Below the pieces are notes generated by a model that was given only the letters and a program-made list of their open reading frames with translations, did no database searches and was not told the DNA's origin. Below are positions 1-5,614 of a DNA stretch of 5,614 bases, one piece after another. The translations under genes were made by a program, and so were the position numbers. The stretch spans positions 1 to 5,614 of the forward strand of contig CALMVY010000131.1 of assembly GCA_937873245.1 (NCBI GenBank). Reading direction: 5' to 3'. Numbering within the stretch: position 1 is the first letter of the stretch; every line of letters begins with the position of its first letter. The DNA is from an uncultured Arthrobacter sp. (lineage in GTDB: Bacteria; Actinomycetota; Actinomycetes; Actinomycetales; Micrococcaceae).

Positions 1-656
1 ACGACGGCGCCGATGCCGAACGGCAGCGCCCGGCCCAGCCATGCCGTGCCCTGCTGTTTCAGCAGGGTCCGGAGGAACATCGTCTGGATGCGTTCCCGCA
101 CCGTGCCGAAGCCGGCCAGCGGAACCCGGCGGGAGAAGAGGGAGCCCCAGGCCTGGGTGGGGCCCTTGCCCTGCCCGGCAGCCTGGCCGCTCAGCGAGCT
201 CAACAGCGCGGTGCCCTCCTCCCCCAGCATGATCGCCATCACCAGGGTGCTGGCCTTCTCCGGGTCCACCAGCCGCACACCATGGAGTTCGGCGAGGGAA
301 GTGGAGAAGAGCGCGGTGGCTTCGAGGAAACCAACGGTGGCGGCGGCCGAGAGGCCCAGTGCGGCGGCGGTCCCGACGCCGGGAATCACGGCGGCGCCGC
401 CCACCAGCGCGCCACCGCCGGTGACGGCGAGGAGATAGTCCCGTTCCAGCATCGCGGCCAGCTGTGCCGCGGTGGCCTGCGGGTGCCTGCGCTGGAGCCG
501 GCGGAGGTTCGCCAGCACCAGCGGGCGCTGGACTTCGACGGCCCGCAGGAGCACGTTGTGGACGCCCGGCTTGGGCTTGCCGTCCGCGTCGAACATCGCG
601 TTGTGTGCCGACTTCTGGGCAATATTTATTGCCGGGTTGCTTCGCTTGGCCATCAT
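1..656 (-). CDS. Conserved Gly/Ala-rich, probably membrane-associated protein of unknown function (3' part off window)
   Basis: This reading frame starts at 656 and stays open to the left edge, giving about 218 residues without a stop; the C-terminus lies outside the window. Two tandem ATGs (654-656 and 651-653) follow a GGAGAGG Shine-Dalgarno at 659-665, so either could be the start. The N-terminus is basic and polar (MMAKRSNPAINIAQKSAHNA). Residues about 40-73 are helical and Arg-rich (LRRLQRRHP). Residues about 75-122 form a hydrophobic Gly/Ala stretch (TGGGALVGGAAVIPGVGTAA, then LGLSAAATVGFLEATALF) that could enter or lie on a membrane. Another apolar patch (MAIMLGEEGTALLSSLSG) follows, and the visible end reads LGRALPFGIGAVV. 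No catalytic motif or signal peptide is visible. I recall similar proteins of unknown function in Arthrobacter relatives. A distant link to the EcsC family is possible because of the Gly-rich amphipathic segments, but I cannot support it. The gene lies 100 bp downstream of, and in the same direction as, the 199-residue protein, and probably has its own promoter. Confidence 0.8.
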   Translation of the reverse strand, partial: MMAKRSNPAINIAQKSAHNAMFDADGKPKPGVHNVLLRAVEVQRPLVLANLRRLQRRHPQATAAQLAAMLERDYLLAVTGGGALVGGAAVIPGVGTAAALGLSAAATVGFLEATALFSTSLAELHGVRLVDPEKASTLVMAIMLGEEGTALLSSLSGQAAGQGKGPTQAWGSLFSRRVPLAGFGTVRERIQTMFLRTLLKQQGTAWLGRALPFGIGAV

Positions 657-696
657 CGCCTCTCCGTAAACCGTAAGTGTGCTGAGTTTTCGTCCG

Positions 697-706
697 GTGT
701 TAACAC
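697..706. repeat. 10-bp perfect palindrome GTGTTAACAC upstream of the leftmost gene
   Basis: GTGTTAACAC is a perfect palindrome centred about 45 bp upstream of the ATG at 656. It is one of the few AT-containing spots in a GC-rich region. On the minus strand it includes TTAACA, which resembles a -35 box, and the sequence CACACT lies 16 bases further on as a poor -10 candidate. It could therefore be an operator overlapping the promoter of the minus-strand gene. The palindrome is seen directly; any regulatory role is inference. Confidence 0.35.
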
Positions 707-710
707 TAGG

Positions 711-746
711 CCACGGGCCCCTCCGCCCGCGCCCCGGCCGCCGTGG
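711..746 (-). terminator. Weak inverted repeat after the 199-residue gene, possible terminator
   Basis: CCACGG (711-716) and CCGTGG (741-746) are perfect 6-bp inverted arms around a 24-base GC-rich loop, 11 bases past the stop codon of the minus-strand gene ending at 757. No T-tract follows on the minus strand, so this is not a canonical intrinsic terminator. U-less hairpin terminators have been proposed in actinobacteria, and a chance GC-rich inverted repeat is equally possible. Confidence 0.25.
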
Positions 747-756
747 GACAAGCCGG

Positions 757-1356
757 CTAGAGCGCCCACGATTCAGCCACGGCCACGAACGCCGACGACG
801 CCGGGCCGAGCGGCCCCGGGTACACGGTGGCGGCGCCGGGCCATTCGACCCCGAATTCCGTGAGCCGGCCCGTCCCGCACGGCAGGTACACGTTGCTGAG
901 CGCCGCGCTGGAGTCGCCGAGCTGGAAGTTGGGGGCGGCAAACTGCCGGCGGTCCAGGACGCCGCTGATCTCCAGCGCGGCCTTCCGTCCGGTCGCGCGG
1001 AGGCCCTGCCCGGCGTCCAGCTCGACGTCGAACTCGTCGGGGGTGTGGCTCATGCCGCCGAGCGGGAACCGGGCGGCCTCCGGGAAATGGCGGGTCAGTT
1101 CCGTGGCCAGGGAGGCGGCGAAGGACTCGCTGGCGCCGTAGCTTCGCCAGCCCTGGGGGGTGGCGACCAGCAGGGCATGGCCGGCGCCCCAGCGCGACCA
1201 GTCCGCCATCCAGAAAGATGCGAAGCAGCTCGCCGGTTCGCCCGGCAAGAGCATTCCGCGGGAATTCACAGGGTGCAGGGCGAGTCCCGCGTTGGCACCG
1301 ATGAATGCCAGGCTTCGCCGCGAAGTCGCTGTGGCCGGTGCGGCCGATGTGTTCAT
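757..1356 (-). CDS. Conserved hypothetical protein, 199 residues, complete
   Basis: This is a complete reading frame ending in TAG (757-759). The ATG at 1354-1356 is chosen because an actinobacterial -10 box (TAGGCT, 1363-1368) sits exactly six bases upstream, which puts the expected transcription start on the A of the ATG; there is no Shine-Dalgarno at the usual distance. The protein looks soluble. After a short Ala/Ser/Thr-rich N-terminus come a Trp-rich stretch (FWMADWSRWGAGHALLVATP, about residues 48-67) and WRSYG, then an acidic/hydrophobic alternating region (DEFDVELDAGQGLRATGRKA) and a C-terminal half that looks beta-rich (LEISGVLDRRQFAAPNFQLG). Three Cys or Met-rich metal sites or nucleotide-binding loops are not seen. 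I recognise no family domain and propose no function; I only recall comparable unnamed proteins in Micrococcaceae. SRRSLAF near residues 13-19 looks like a twin-arginine motif, but no convincing hydrophobic signal segment or cleavage site follows, so the protein is most likely cytoplasmic. It is divergent from the MFS gene, with 83 bp between the two ATGs. Confidence 0.8.
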   Translation of the reverse strand: MNTSAAPATATSRRSLAFIGANAGLALHPVNSRGMLLPGEPASCFASFWMADWSRWGAGHALLVATPQGWRSYGASESFAASLATELTRHFPEAARFPLGGMSHTPDEFDVELDAGQGLRATGRKAALEISGVLDRRQFAAPNFQLGDSSAALSNVYLPCGTGRLTEFGVEWPGAATVYPGPLGPASSAFVAVAESWAL

Positions 1357-1362
1357 GGCAGG

Positions 1363-1368
1363 AGCCTA
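1363..1368 (-). promoter_or_regulatory. -10 box TAGGCT of a probable leaderless promoter for the 199-residue gene
   Basis: Read on the minus strand the order is TAGGCT, six bases (CCTGCC), then ATG. TAGGCT fits the TANNNT -10 element used by the main sigma factors of actinobacteria, and a start site seven bases after the box falls on the A of the ATG (1356). No clear -35 hexamer is present, which is common for such promoters. The box and spacing are seen; promoter activity is inferred. Confidence 0.6.
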
Positions 1369-1372
1369 TCCG

Positions 1373-1400
1373 GGGGCGGCGGCCCCGGGGGAAGCGCCCC
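1373..1400. repeat. 28-bp symmetric dyad GGGGCG-N4-CCCCGGGG-N4-CGCCCC in the divergent intergenic region
   Basis: Outer arms GGGGCG (1373-1378) and CGCCCC (1395-1400) and an inner palindrome CCCCGGGG (1383-1390) share the same centre, between 1386 and 1387. The element lies between the two outward-facing -10 boxes and covers the -35 region of the minus-strand promoter, where a repressor site could sit. The G/C-only arms mean that chance symmetry is a real alternative. Confidence 0.3.
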
Positions 1401-1427
1401 GCCGGTCCGCGGGCGAGGGCCCGCGTT

Positions 1428-1433
1428 TAGACT
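1428..1433 (+). promoter_or_regulatory. -10 box TAGACT of a probable leaderless promoter for the MFS gene
   Basis: TAGACT matches TANNNT and is followed by exactly six bases (GAAGCC) and then the ATG at 1440. The predicted transcription start is therefore the A of the ATG. The only Shine-Dalgarno-like bases (GAAG) are two bases from the ATG, too close to act as one. No recognisable -35 hexamer is seen about 17 bp upstream. Confidence 0.6.
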
Positions 1434-1439
1434 GAAGCC

Positions 1440-2813
1440 ATGCGCTCACTGAGGGCCCTCCGTCCGTTCGCGCACCGGGAATACCGGGTGCTGATTGCGG
1501 CTTTGGCCATCTCCATTTTCGGCTCCGGGATGTGGGCCGTGGCGATGGTTTATGAGGTGATCCATCTGGGCGGCGGCCCGCTGGAGCTCTCCCTCGTGGC
1601 GGCGGCGGGCAGCGTGGGCCTCGTCGCGTTTGTGCTCGCGGGCGGCATCGCCGCGGACCGGTTGCCGCAGCGGCTCCTGATCATCGCGGTGGAGGGCGCA
1701 AACCTTGCCGTCATCGCCAGCATCAGCGGGCTGGCCATGGCGGGCTGGCTGCAGCTCTGGCATCTGGCGCTGGGAGCATTTGTGCTGGGCGTCGGGGCCG
1801 CGTTCTTCTTCCCCGCCTACTCCGCCATCCTCCCCCGGATCCTGCCGCCGGAAGACCTGCTCGCAGCCAACGGCATGGAGGGGACCATGCGTCCCATCCT
1901 GCAGCAGGCCGCCGGCCCCGCCGTCGCGGGAATCCTGGTCGCTGCCCTGTCGCCCGCGCACGCCGTGACCGGGGTGGCGGCCTGCCACCTACTGGCGTTC
2001 TGTATCCTCAACCTGCTCCGGCGCCAGCCCCTGCCGGAGACGGAAAGCGTGGCCGCGGAGGGCGGCGCTGACGGCGGCGGCGACCCGGTCCCGCGCGCCA
2101 GGACGTCGGTGCTGCACGACCTCCGCGAGGGCGTCAGCTACACGGTCCGGACCCCCTGGCTGCTGTGGACCCTGCTGTGGGCCTGCATCTCCGTGCTGTT
2201 CCTGATCGGCCCCATTGAGGTGCTCCTGCCGTTCGTGGTCCGAGACCAGCTCGGCGGCGACTCCCGTATGTTCGGCTTCCTGCTCGCTATCGCGGGCGTC
2301 GGAGGCGCCGCAGCCTCGCTGGCCACGGCTTCGTTCCCGCTTCCGCGCCGCTACCTCAGCGTGATGATGGTGAGCTGGGGTGCCGGCACCCTGCCGCTCG
2401 CCGCCGTCGGGATCATGGACAGCTTCTGGGTGCTGGCGGCGGCCCTGTTCATCTTCGGCGCCACCGGCGGCATGGGCATGGTCATCTGGGGCACGCTTTT
2501 GCAGCGCCGCGTGCCGCCGCACCTGCTGGGCCGCGTTTCAAGCCTGGACTTCTTCGTCTCGCTGGCGCTTATGCCGGTCTCCATGGCCCTTGCCGGGCCC
2601 GCCGCCGAGGTCCTGCCGGTCGGGCTGATCTTCCTGGTCGCCGGGACCGTGTGCCCGGTCATGGCCGCCGTCGCGATGATCGCGGCGCGGATGCGGGCCG
2701 ATGAACAGGCCCACCCCCTGGAGGACGGCCGCGAGAGCTTCGGCGGTGCGGACGGGGGCGACGCCGGCAGCGGCTCCGCGGAACGGTCCGGCGACCGCCG
2801 CGCGGGCAGGTGA
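1440..2813 (+). CDS. MFS transporter, MFS_3/EntS-like, 12 transmembrane helices
   Basis: This complete 457-residue integral membrane protein is probably a proton-coupled exporter. Twelve hydrophobic segments can be read at about residues 17-40, 49-71, 78-101, 107-130, 151-171, 174-193, 240-266, 277-298, 305-325, 329-352, 366-388 and 392-415. They form two six-helix halves joined by a polar cytoplasmic loop (about 194-239). A degenerate MFS motif A, GGIAADRLPQR (68-78), follows helix 2. The stretch YSAILPRILPPEDLLAANG (127-145) is typical of the MFS_3 branch that includes the enterobactin exporter EntS and many drug-efflux-like proteins. The length fits the family, except for an extra hydrophilic Gly/Asp/Arg-rich tail (about 418-457) that is probably disordered. 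The substrate cannot be predicted: no siderophore genes or regulator are nearby. The ATG at 1440 is supported by the leaderless -10 box. The stop (2811-2813) overlaps the base of a hairpin, suggesting that transcription may end there. Confidence 0.9.
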   Translation: MRSLRALRPFAHREYRVLIAALAISIFGSGMWAVAMVYEVIHLGGGPLELSLVAAAGSVGLVAFVLAGGIAADRLPQRLLIIAVEGANLAVIASISGLAMAGWLQLWHLALGAFVLGVGAAFFFPAYSAILPRILPPEDLLAANGMEGTMRPILQQAAGPAVAGILVAALSPAHAVTGVAACHLLAFCILNLLRRQPLPETESVAAEGGADGGGDPVPRARTSVLHDLREGVSYTVRTPWLLWTLLWACISVLFLIGPIEVLLPFVVRDQLGGDSRMFGFLLAIAGVGGAAASLATASFPLPRRYLSVMMVSWGAGTLPLAAVGIMDSFWVLAAALFIFGATGGMGMVIWGTLLQRRVPPHLLGRVSSLDFFVSLALMPVSMALAGPAAEVLPVGLIFLVAGTVCPVMAAVAMIAARMRADEQAHPLEDGRESFGGADGGDAGSGSAERSGDRRAGR

Positions 2814-2841
2814 GGGCGGATCGACGCCGTCCCTCCGCCCT
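2813..2841 (+). terminator. Hairpin at the MFS stop codon, possible U-less terminator
   Basis: AGGGCGGA (2813-2820) and TCCGCCCT (2834-2841) are perfect 8-bp inverted arms with a 13-base loop, which itself contains a small GAC/GTC stem. The left arm begins on the last base of the TGA stop. The stem is GC-rich and stable, but no T-run follows (TGATCTGCCCG), so it is not a classical intrinsic terminator. It could end transcription by a U-less mechanism, stabilise the 3' end, or be incidental. Confidence 0.4.
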
Positions 2842-2921
2842 GATCTGCCCGCGCGCCGGCTCCATACCAGGTTCTGCGCCGTGAACGAAAGGTGAATTGT
2901 TGTCCGGGGGCAGCCAAGGCG

Positions 2922-2972
2922 ACGCACCGCCTGATAGCATCGGGCCAAATGGGCACACCCGGCGCGGTGCGT
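2922..2972 (+). other. 9-bp inverted repeat, possible structured 5' leader or operator before the glycosidase gene
   Basis: ACGCACCGC (2922-2930) and GCGGTGCGT (2964-2972) are perfectly complementary 9-bp arms separated by 33 bases. Within the loop, CGGG (2941-2944) can pair with CCCG (2958-2961), and CC-AAAT-GG can close an apical loop, so a nested RNA hairpin is possible. A TANNNT-like box (TAGCAT, 2935-2940) also lies inside the loop. The element may therefore be a DNA-level operator around a promoter or, if transcription starts upstream, a folded leader 94 bases before the ATG. It matches no riboswitch class that I recognise. Confidence 0.35.
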
Positions 2973-3054
2973 AGCGTCGTTGAGGGTTGACTGTGACCAT
3001 GTCGTGGGCCGGAATCCGGGCATGCATTGAGGGGTTCGGCCGTCACCGCTTCCT

Positions 3055-3060
3055 GAGGGG
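3055..3060 (+). promoter_or_regulatory. Shine-Dalgarno GAGGGG for the glycosidase gene
   Basis: GAGGGG ends five bases before the ATG at 3066. The frame is closed upstream by an in-frame TGA at 3054-3056, overlapping this site, so 3066 is the first possible ATG and the start is well fixed. The start codon is also in the middle of a near-palindrome, GGTCAT-C-ATGACC (3059-3071), which could weakly hide it in the mRNA. Confidence 0.7.
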
Positions 3061-3065
3061 TCATC

Positions 3066-5129
3066 ATGACCGACGACGCGACGCCGCCCCCGGCTCCTCG
3101 GGGTGTGACCGCTGAACATGCCCGGCTGGCGGAGGCCACGGGCGCGGCAGCGGACGACCTGTTCGAGGCGAATCCCTGGTACGAGTGGGGGCCCTACCTG
3201 TCGGAGCGGGCCTGGGGCACGGTCCGGGAGGACTACAGCGACAACGGTGATGCGTGGGAGTATTTTCCGCATGATCATGCCCGGTCCCGTGCGTTCCGGT
3301 GGAATGAGGACGGCATGGCGGGGCTGTCCGATATTCACCATGACCTGTGCCTGGGGCTGGCGCTGTGGAACGGGGCCGATCCGATCCTGAAGGAGCGGAT
3401 GTTCGGGCTGACGGGTCCGCAGGGCAACCACGGCGAGGACGTCAAGGAATACTGGTGGTACCCGGATGCGTTGCCCAGCCATGCGTGGCTGCGGTGGCGG
3501 TATCACTACCCGCAGGCCGCGTTTCCCTATCAGCGGCTGATCGACGAGAACGCCCGCCGTTCCCGGGACGAACCCGAATTCGAGCTGCTCGATACCGGCG
3601 TCTTCGACGGGGGCAGGTACTGGTCCGTGGATGTCGCATACGCGAAGGCCTCACCGACCGAGATACTGGCCCGGATCACCATCGAGAACCACTCGTCCGA
3701 GGAATCGGTGCTTTCGGTGTTGCCCACCATGTGGTTCCGCAACACGTGGCGGGTGTCGGGAGGAGAGCCGCCGTCGTTGTTCCTGGACGCGGACGGGGTC
3801 TCGGTCGAACACCCACGGCTGTCCGGATACCGGCTCGACGCCGCTCCGACCAAGGAGGGCGTGCGGCCGCAGGCGGTGTTTTGCGACAACGAGACGAACA
3901 CGGCCCGTCTGTTCGGGGCGGCTCCGGTCACCGCCTATCCGAAGGACGGCATCAACGACCATGTGGTCTCCGGCGCGGACACCGTGAATCCGCAGCTTGA
4001 GGGCACCAAGGCCGCCTGGTGGTATCAGGTGGCCGTGCCGGGCGGGGGCCGGGTCGAGCTGCGGCTGCGGCTGCACCGGCCGGTCCCGGACCCGGAGCAG
4101 ACGGCATCCCCTTCCCGGTGGTCCGACTCCTATTTCGACGACGTCATGAGAGACCGGGAGCGGGAAGCGGACGAGTTCTATGCGGCGATTGCCCCCGCTG
4201 AGATCGGTGCCGAGCCGATGCGGGTGATGCGCCAGTCCTGCGCGGGGCTGGTCTGGAGCAAGCAGATGTACCCGTACCGGGTCAACCGGTGGCTCGATGG
4301 CGACTCCGGCCAGCCGGCGCCGCCGGCCGGGCATCGTCATGGCCGGAACACGGGGTGGCGGCACCTGGACTCGTTCGACGTGCTGGCCATGCCCGACCCC
4401 TGGGAGTACCCGTGGTTCGCGGCCTGGGACCTGGCGTTTCACGCCATCACCTGGGCACACCTGGATCCCGCGTTCGCCAAGTACCAGCTGTTGGTGCTCC
4501 TCCGGGAGTGGTTCCAGCATCCAAACGGGGCACTTCCGGCTTATGAGTGGAGCTTCGACGACGTTAATCCACCCGTCCACGCGCTGGCCGCCATCCGGGT
4601 GTTCGTGATCGACGGCGGCACCGACCTGGACTTCCTGGAACGGGTGTTCCAGAAGCTGCTGCTGAATTTCACGTGGTGGCTCAACCGGCAGGACCCCGAT
4701 GGGAACAACCTGTTCGGTGGTGGCTTCCTGGGACTGGACAACATCAGTCCCGTCGACCGCTCGCACCTCCCGCCCGGCTTCAAGCTGGACCAGGCTGACG
4801 GCACCGCATGGATGGCGTATTACTCCGTGGCCATGCTCACCCTGGCCACCAAACTCGCCGAGCACAACGACTCCTACGAGGACATGATCGTCAAATTCCT
4901 GGAACAGACAGTGCTGATCACGGACGCGCTGGAGGATTCAGGCTGTTATGACGCCGGGGACGGCTTCTTCTACGACCGTCTCACCGACGCTTCCGGAATC
5001 ACCGTCCCGATTAAGGTGCAGACCCTCGTCGGGTTGATCCCGGCGTTGCCCGCGGTCTCGCTCCCCACCCAGGACACGGACCGGATCCGCCGGCTGCGGA
5101 AGCGGTTCGCCAACCGGCTGGAACAGAGC
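3066..5129 (+). CDS. MGH1-like (GH63-related) glycoside hydrolase, C-terminus missing at a sequence junction
   Basis: About 688 residues of a large cytoplasmic glycosidase; no signal peptide or membrane segment is present. The N-terminal region carries NPWYEWGPYLSERAWGTVRE (36-55), EYFPHDHARSRAFRWNEDG (65-83) and GNHGEDVKEYWWYPDALPSH (120-139), stretches I associate with the actinobacterial 'glucosidase/MGH1-like' group. A beta-rich region follows to about residue 350, then an (alpha/alpha)-barrel part with DPWEYPWFAAWDLAFH (444-459), DPDGNNLFGGGFLGLDN (543-559), DQADGTAWMAYYS (575-587) and PIKVQTLVGLIP (648-659). By analogy with GH63 and mannosylglycerate hydrolase, Asp455 in AAWDLAFH is the likely general acid. 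The catalytic base, expected later in the barrel, is not present. Relatives are usually around 850-900 residues from memory, so roughly 200 residues are lost. The likely substrate is a small alpha-glucoside or alpha-mannoside such as a compatible-solute glycoside; this is inference. The frame stays open to 5614, but from about 5130 it is only antisense of ftsY. An assembly break is more likely than a natural pseudogene. Confidence 0.85.
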
Positions 5130-5135
5130 GAACGG
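5110..5135. other. Chimeric junction between the glycosidase gene and an inverted ftsY fragment
   Basis: Left of this interval the plus-strand frame reads as MGH1-like protein (up to about RKRFANRLEQS). Right of it the minus-strand frame reads as FtsY down to GEGIEDLVPF, whose Phe codon is 5130-5132. FtsY normally continues with an acidic residue and a short C-terminal helix, but here the frame changes to ALFQPVGE, which is antisense of the glycosidase. The exact base cannot be fixed by eye. No insertion sequence, target duplication or long repeat is seen at the join. Confidence 0.75.
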
Positions 5136-5614
5136 CACGAGATCCTCGATGCCCTCGCCCACCCCCACGTACCGGATCGGCAGCTTCAGGTCGTGCGCGA
5201 TCGCCACCGCGATCCCCCCTTTCGCCGTGCCGTCCAGCTTCGTCAGGACGATGCCGTTCACTCCCGCGACCGCCATGAACTCCCGCGCCTGGGCGAGGCC
5301 GTTCTGCCCCACGGTGGCATCGAGCACCAGCAGGACCTCGTGCGGCGCTCCCTCGATCTCCCGCGCGGCGACCCGGCGGATCTTCTCGAGCTCGCTCATC
5401 AGGTTGACGCGGGTATGCAGCCGCCCGGCGGTATCGACGATCAGCACGTCCCGCTGCCGCGCCCTGGCCGACGCGATGGCGTCGAAGACCACGGCGGCCG
5501 GATCCGCACCCCCCCGGGCGCGGACGATGTCCACGCCCGCGCGCGTCGCCCACACCTCGAGCTGCTCGACGGCCGCGGCGCGGAACGTGTCGGCGGCGCA
5601 GATGATCGGCGTGC
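5130..5614 (-). CDS. ftsY: Signal recognition particle receptor FtsY, G-domain fragment (both ends missing)
   Basis: FtsY is the membrane-associated SRP receptor GTPase; it docks ribosome-SRP complexes at the membrane for co-translational insertion. About 161 residues are visible, entering from the right edge. In order, DTFRAAAVEQLEVWA (DTFRAAA at 5571-5591), DTAGR (5421-5435), LLVLDATVGQNGLAQA, TKLDGTAKGG (5214-5243) and GVGEGIEDLVPF (5130-5165) are the conserved SRP-GTPase motifs. DTFRAAA and TKLDGTAKGG separate it from Ffh, which usually has DTYRPAA and TKLDGDARGG. The P-loop and N domain lie off the window; the last ~10-12 residues and the stop are lost at the junction near 5130. The minus-strand frame continues to a TGA at 4938-4940, but those residues are antisense of the glycosidase. 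Actinobacterial FtsY usually reads GLGEGxDDLAPF here; the GVGEGIEDLVPF form and the LHTRVNLMSELEKIRRV stretch suggest a Gram-negative-type source, which I cannot place to a phylum. Confidence 0.92.

Noticed and set aside
1300..1320. Twin-arginine signal (SRRSLAF) in the 199-residue protein
   Set aside because: The following segment is short, contains Asn and Gly, and is broken by His-Pro; no cleavage site or long hydrophobic core is visible.
282..1452. Plus-strand frames of 193 and 257 codons across the first two genes
   Set aside because: They are antisense to minus-strand genes that have coherent protein-like sequence, and their translations are Arg/Gly/Pro-rich with no motif.
2999..3115. 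Short plus-strand frame (38 codons) that overlaps the glycosidase start and could be an upstream peptide
   Set aside because: Its possible Shine-Dalgarno (GAGGG at 2982-2986) is 12 bases from the ATG, too far to be convincing, and most of the peptide is Arg/His-rich out-of-frame reading of the glycosidase start.
2351..3506. Overlapping minus-strand frames (262 and 322 codons) spanning the MFS end, the gap and the glycosidase start
   Set aside because: They run antisense to two well-supported genes, have low-complexity Arg/Pro/Ala composition, and show no conserved motif.
3651..4865. Long open frame (404 codons) on the minus strand opposite the glycosidase
   Set aside because: Its translation is rich in Arg, Pro, Val and His with no recognisable motif, while the opposite plus strand encodes clear glycosidase motifs. 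Long antisense frames are expected in high-GC genes.
1440..5129. A transporter-glycosidase operon acting as a dedicated uptake and degradation system
   Set aside because: The genes are 252 bp apart with a hairpin between them, and the MFS_3 type is more typical of efflux. Nothing visible ties their substrates together.
5130..5614. A new C-terminal domain of the glycosidase
   Set aside because: The plus-strand translation here is the reverse complement of an unmistakable FtsY G domain, so the apparent domain is antisense read-through.

Overview
The window is high-GC DNA whose first ~5.13 kb looks like an actinobacterial chromosome, most likely Arthrobacter/Pseudarthrobacter or another Micrococcaceae member. 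That placement rests on codon use, TANNNT -10 boxes placed for leaderless transcripts, and remembered resemblance of the proteins; no database search was possible. The last ~0.48 kb looks as if it comes from a different organism.

Layout. (1) Positions 1-656, minus strand: the N-terminal ~218 residues of a conserved Gly/Ala-rich, probably membrane-associated protein that runs off the left edge. (2) Positions 757-1356, minus strand: a complete 199-residue conserved protein of unknown function. (3) Positions 1357-1439: a compact divergent promoter region. Both flanking genes have a TANNNT -10 box exactly six bases before the ATG, so both mRNAs are probably leaderless. A symmetric GC-rich dyad lies between the two boxes. 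(4) Positions 1440-2813, plus strand: a complete 12-helix MFS transporter of the MFS_3/EntS-like type. (5) Positions 2814-3065: a 252-bp intergenic stretch with a hairpin at the MFS stop codon, a 9-bp inverted repeat that may form a leader structure, and a strong Shine-Dalgarno before the next ATG. (6) Positions 3066 to about 5129, plus strand: about 688 residues of a cytoplasmic MGH1-like (GH63-related) glycoside hydrolase, cut off before its C-terminal part. (7) About 5130-5614, minus strand: an internal-to-C-terminal piece of the SRP receptor GTPase FtsY, lacking its N-terminal part (off the window) and its last few residues (lost at the junction).

The most important observation is the join near 5130. 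Two unrelated genes on opposite strands meet there, each broken inside its conserved region, and the FtsY piece does not look actinobacterial. With no mobile element, repeat or attachment site visible, a chimeric assembly (for example of metagenomic reads) is the simplest explanation. Both reading frames happen to stay open across the join, so automatic gene callers will predict two fusion proteins that should not be trusted.

The remaining genes do not form an obvious pathway. The transporter and glycosidase are neighbours on the same strand, but a 252-bp gap and a hairpin separate them, and nothing in the sequence ties their substrates together. I see no rRNA, tRNA, CRISPR array, transposase, phage gene or recognisable novel defence system.
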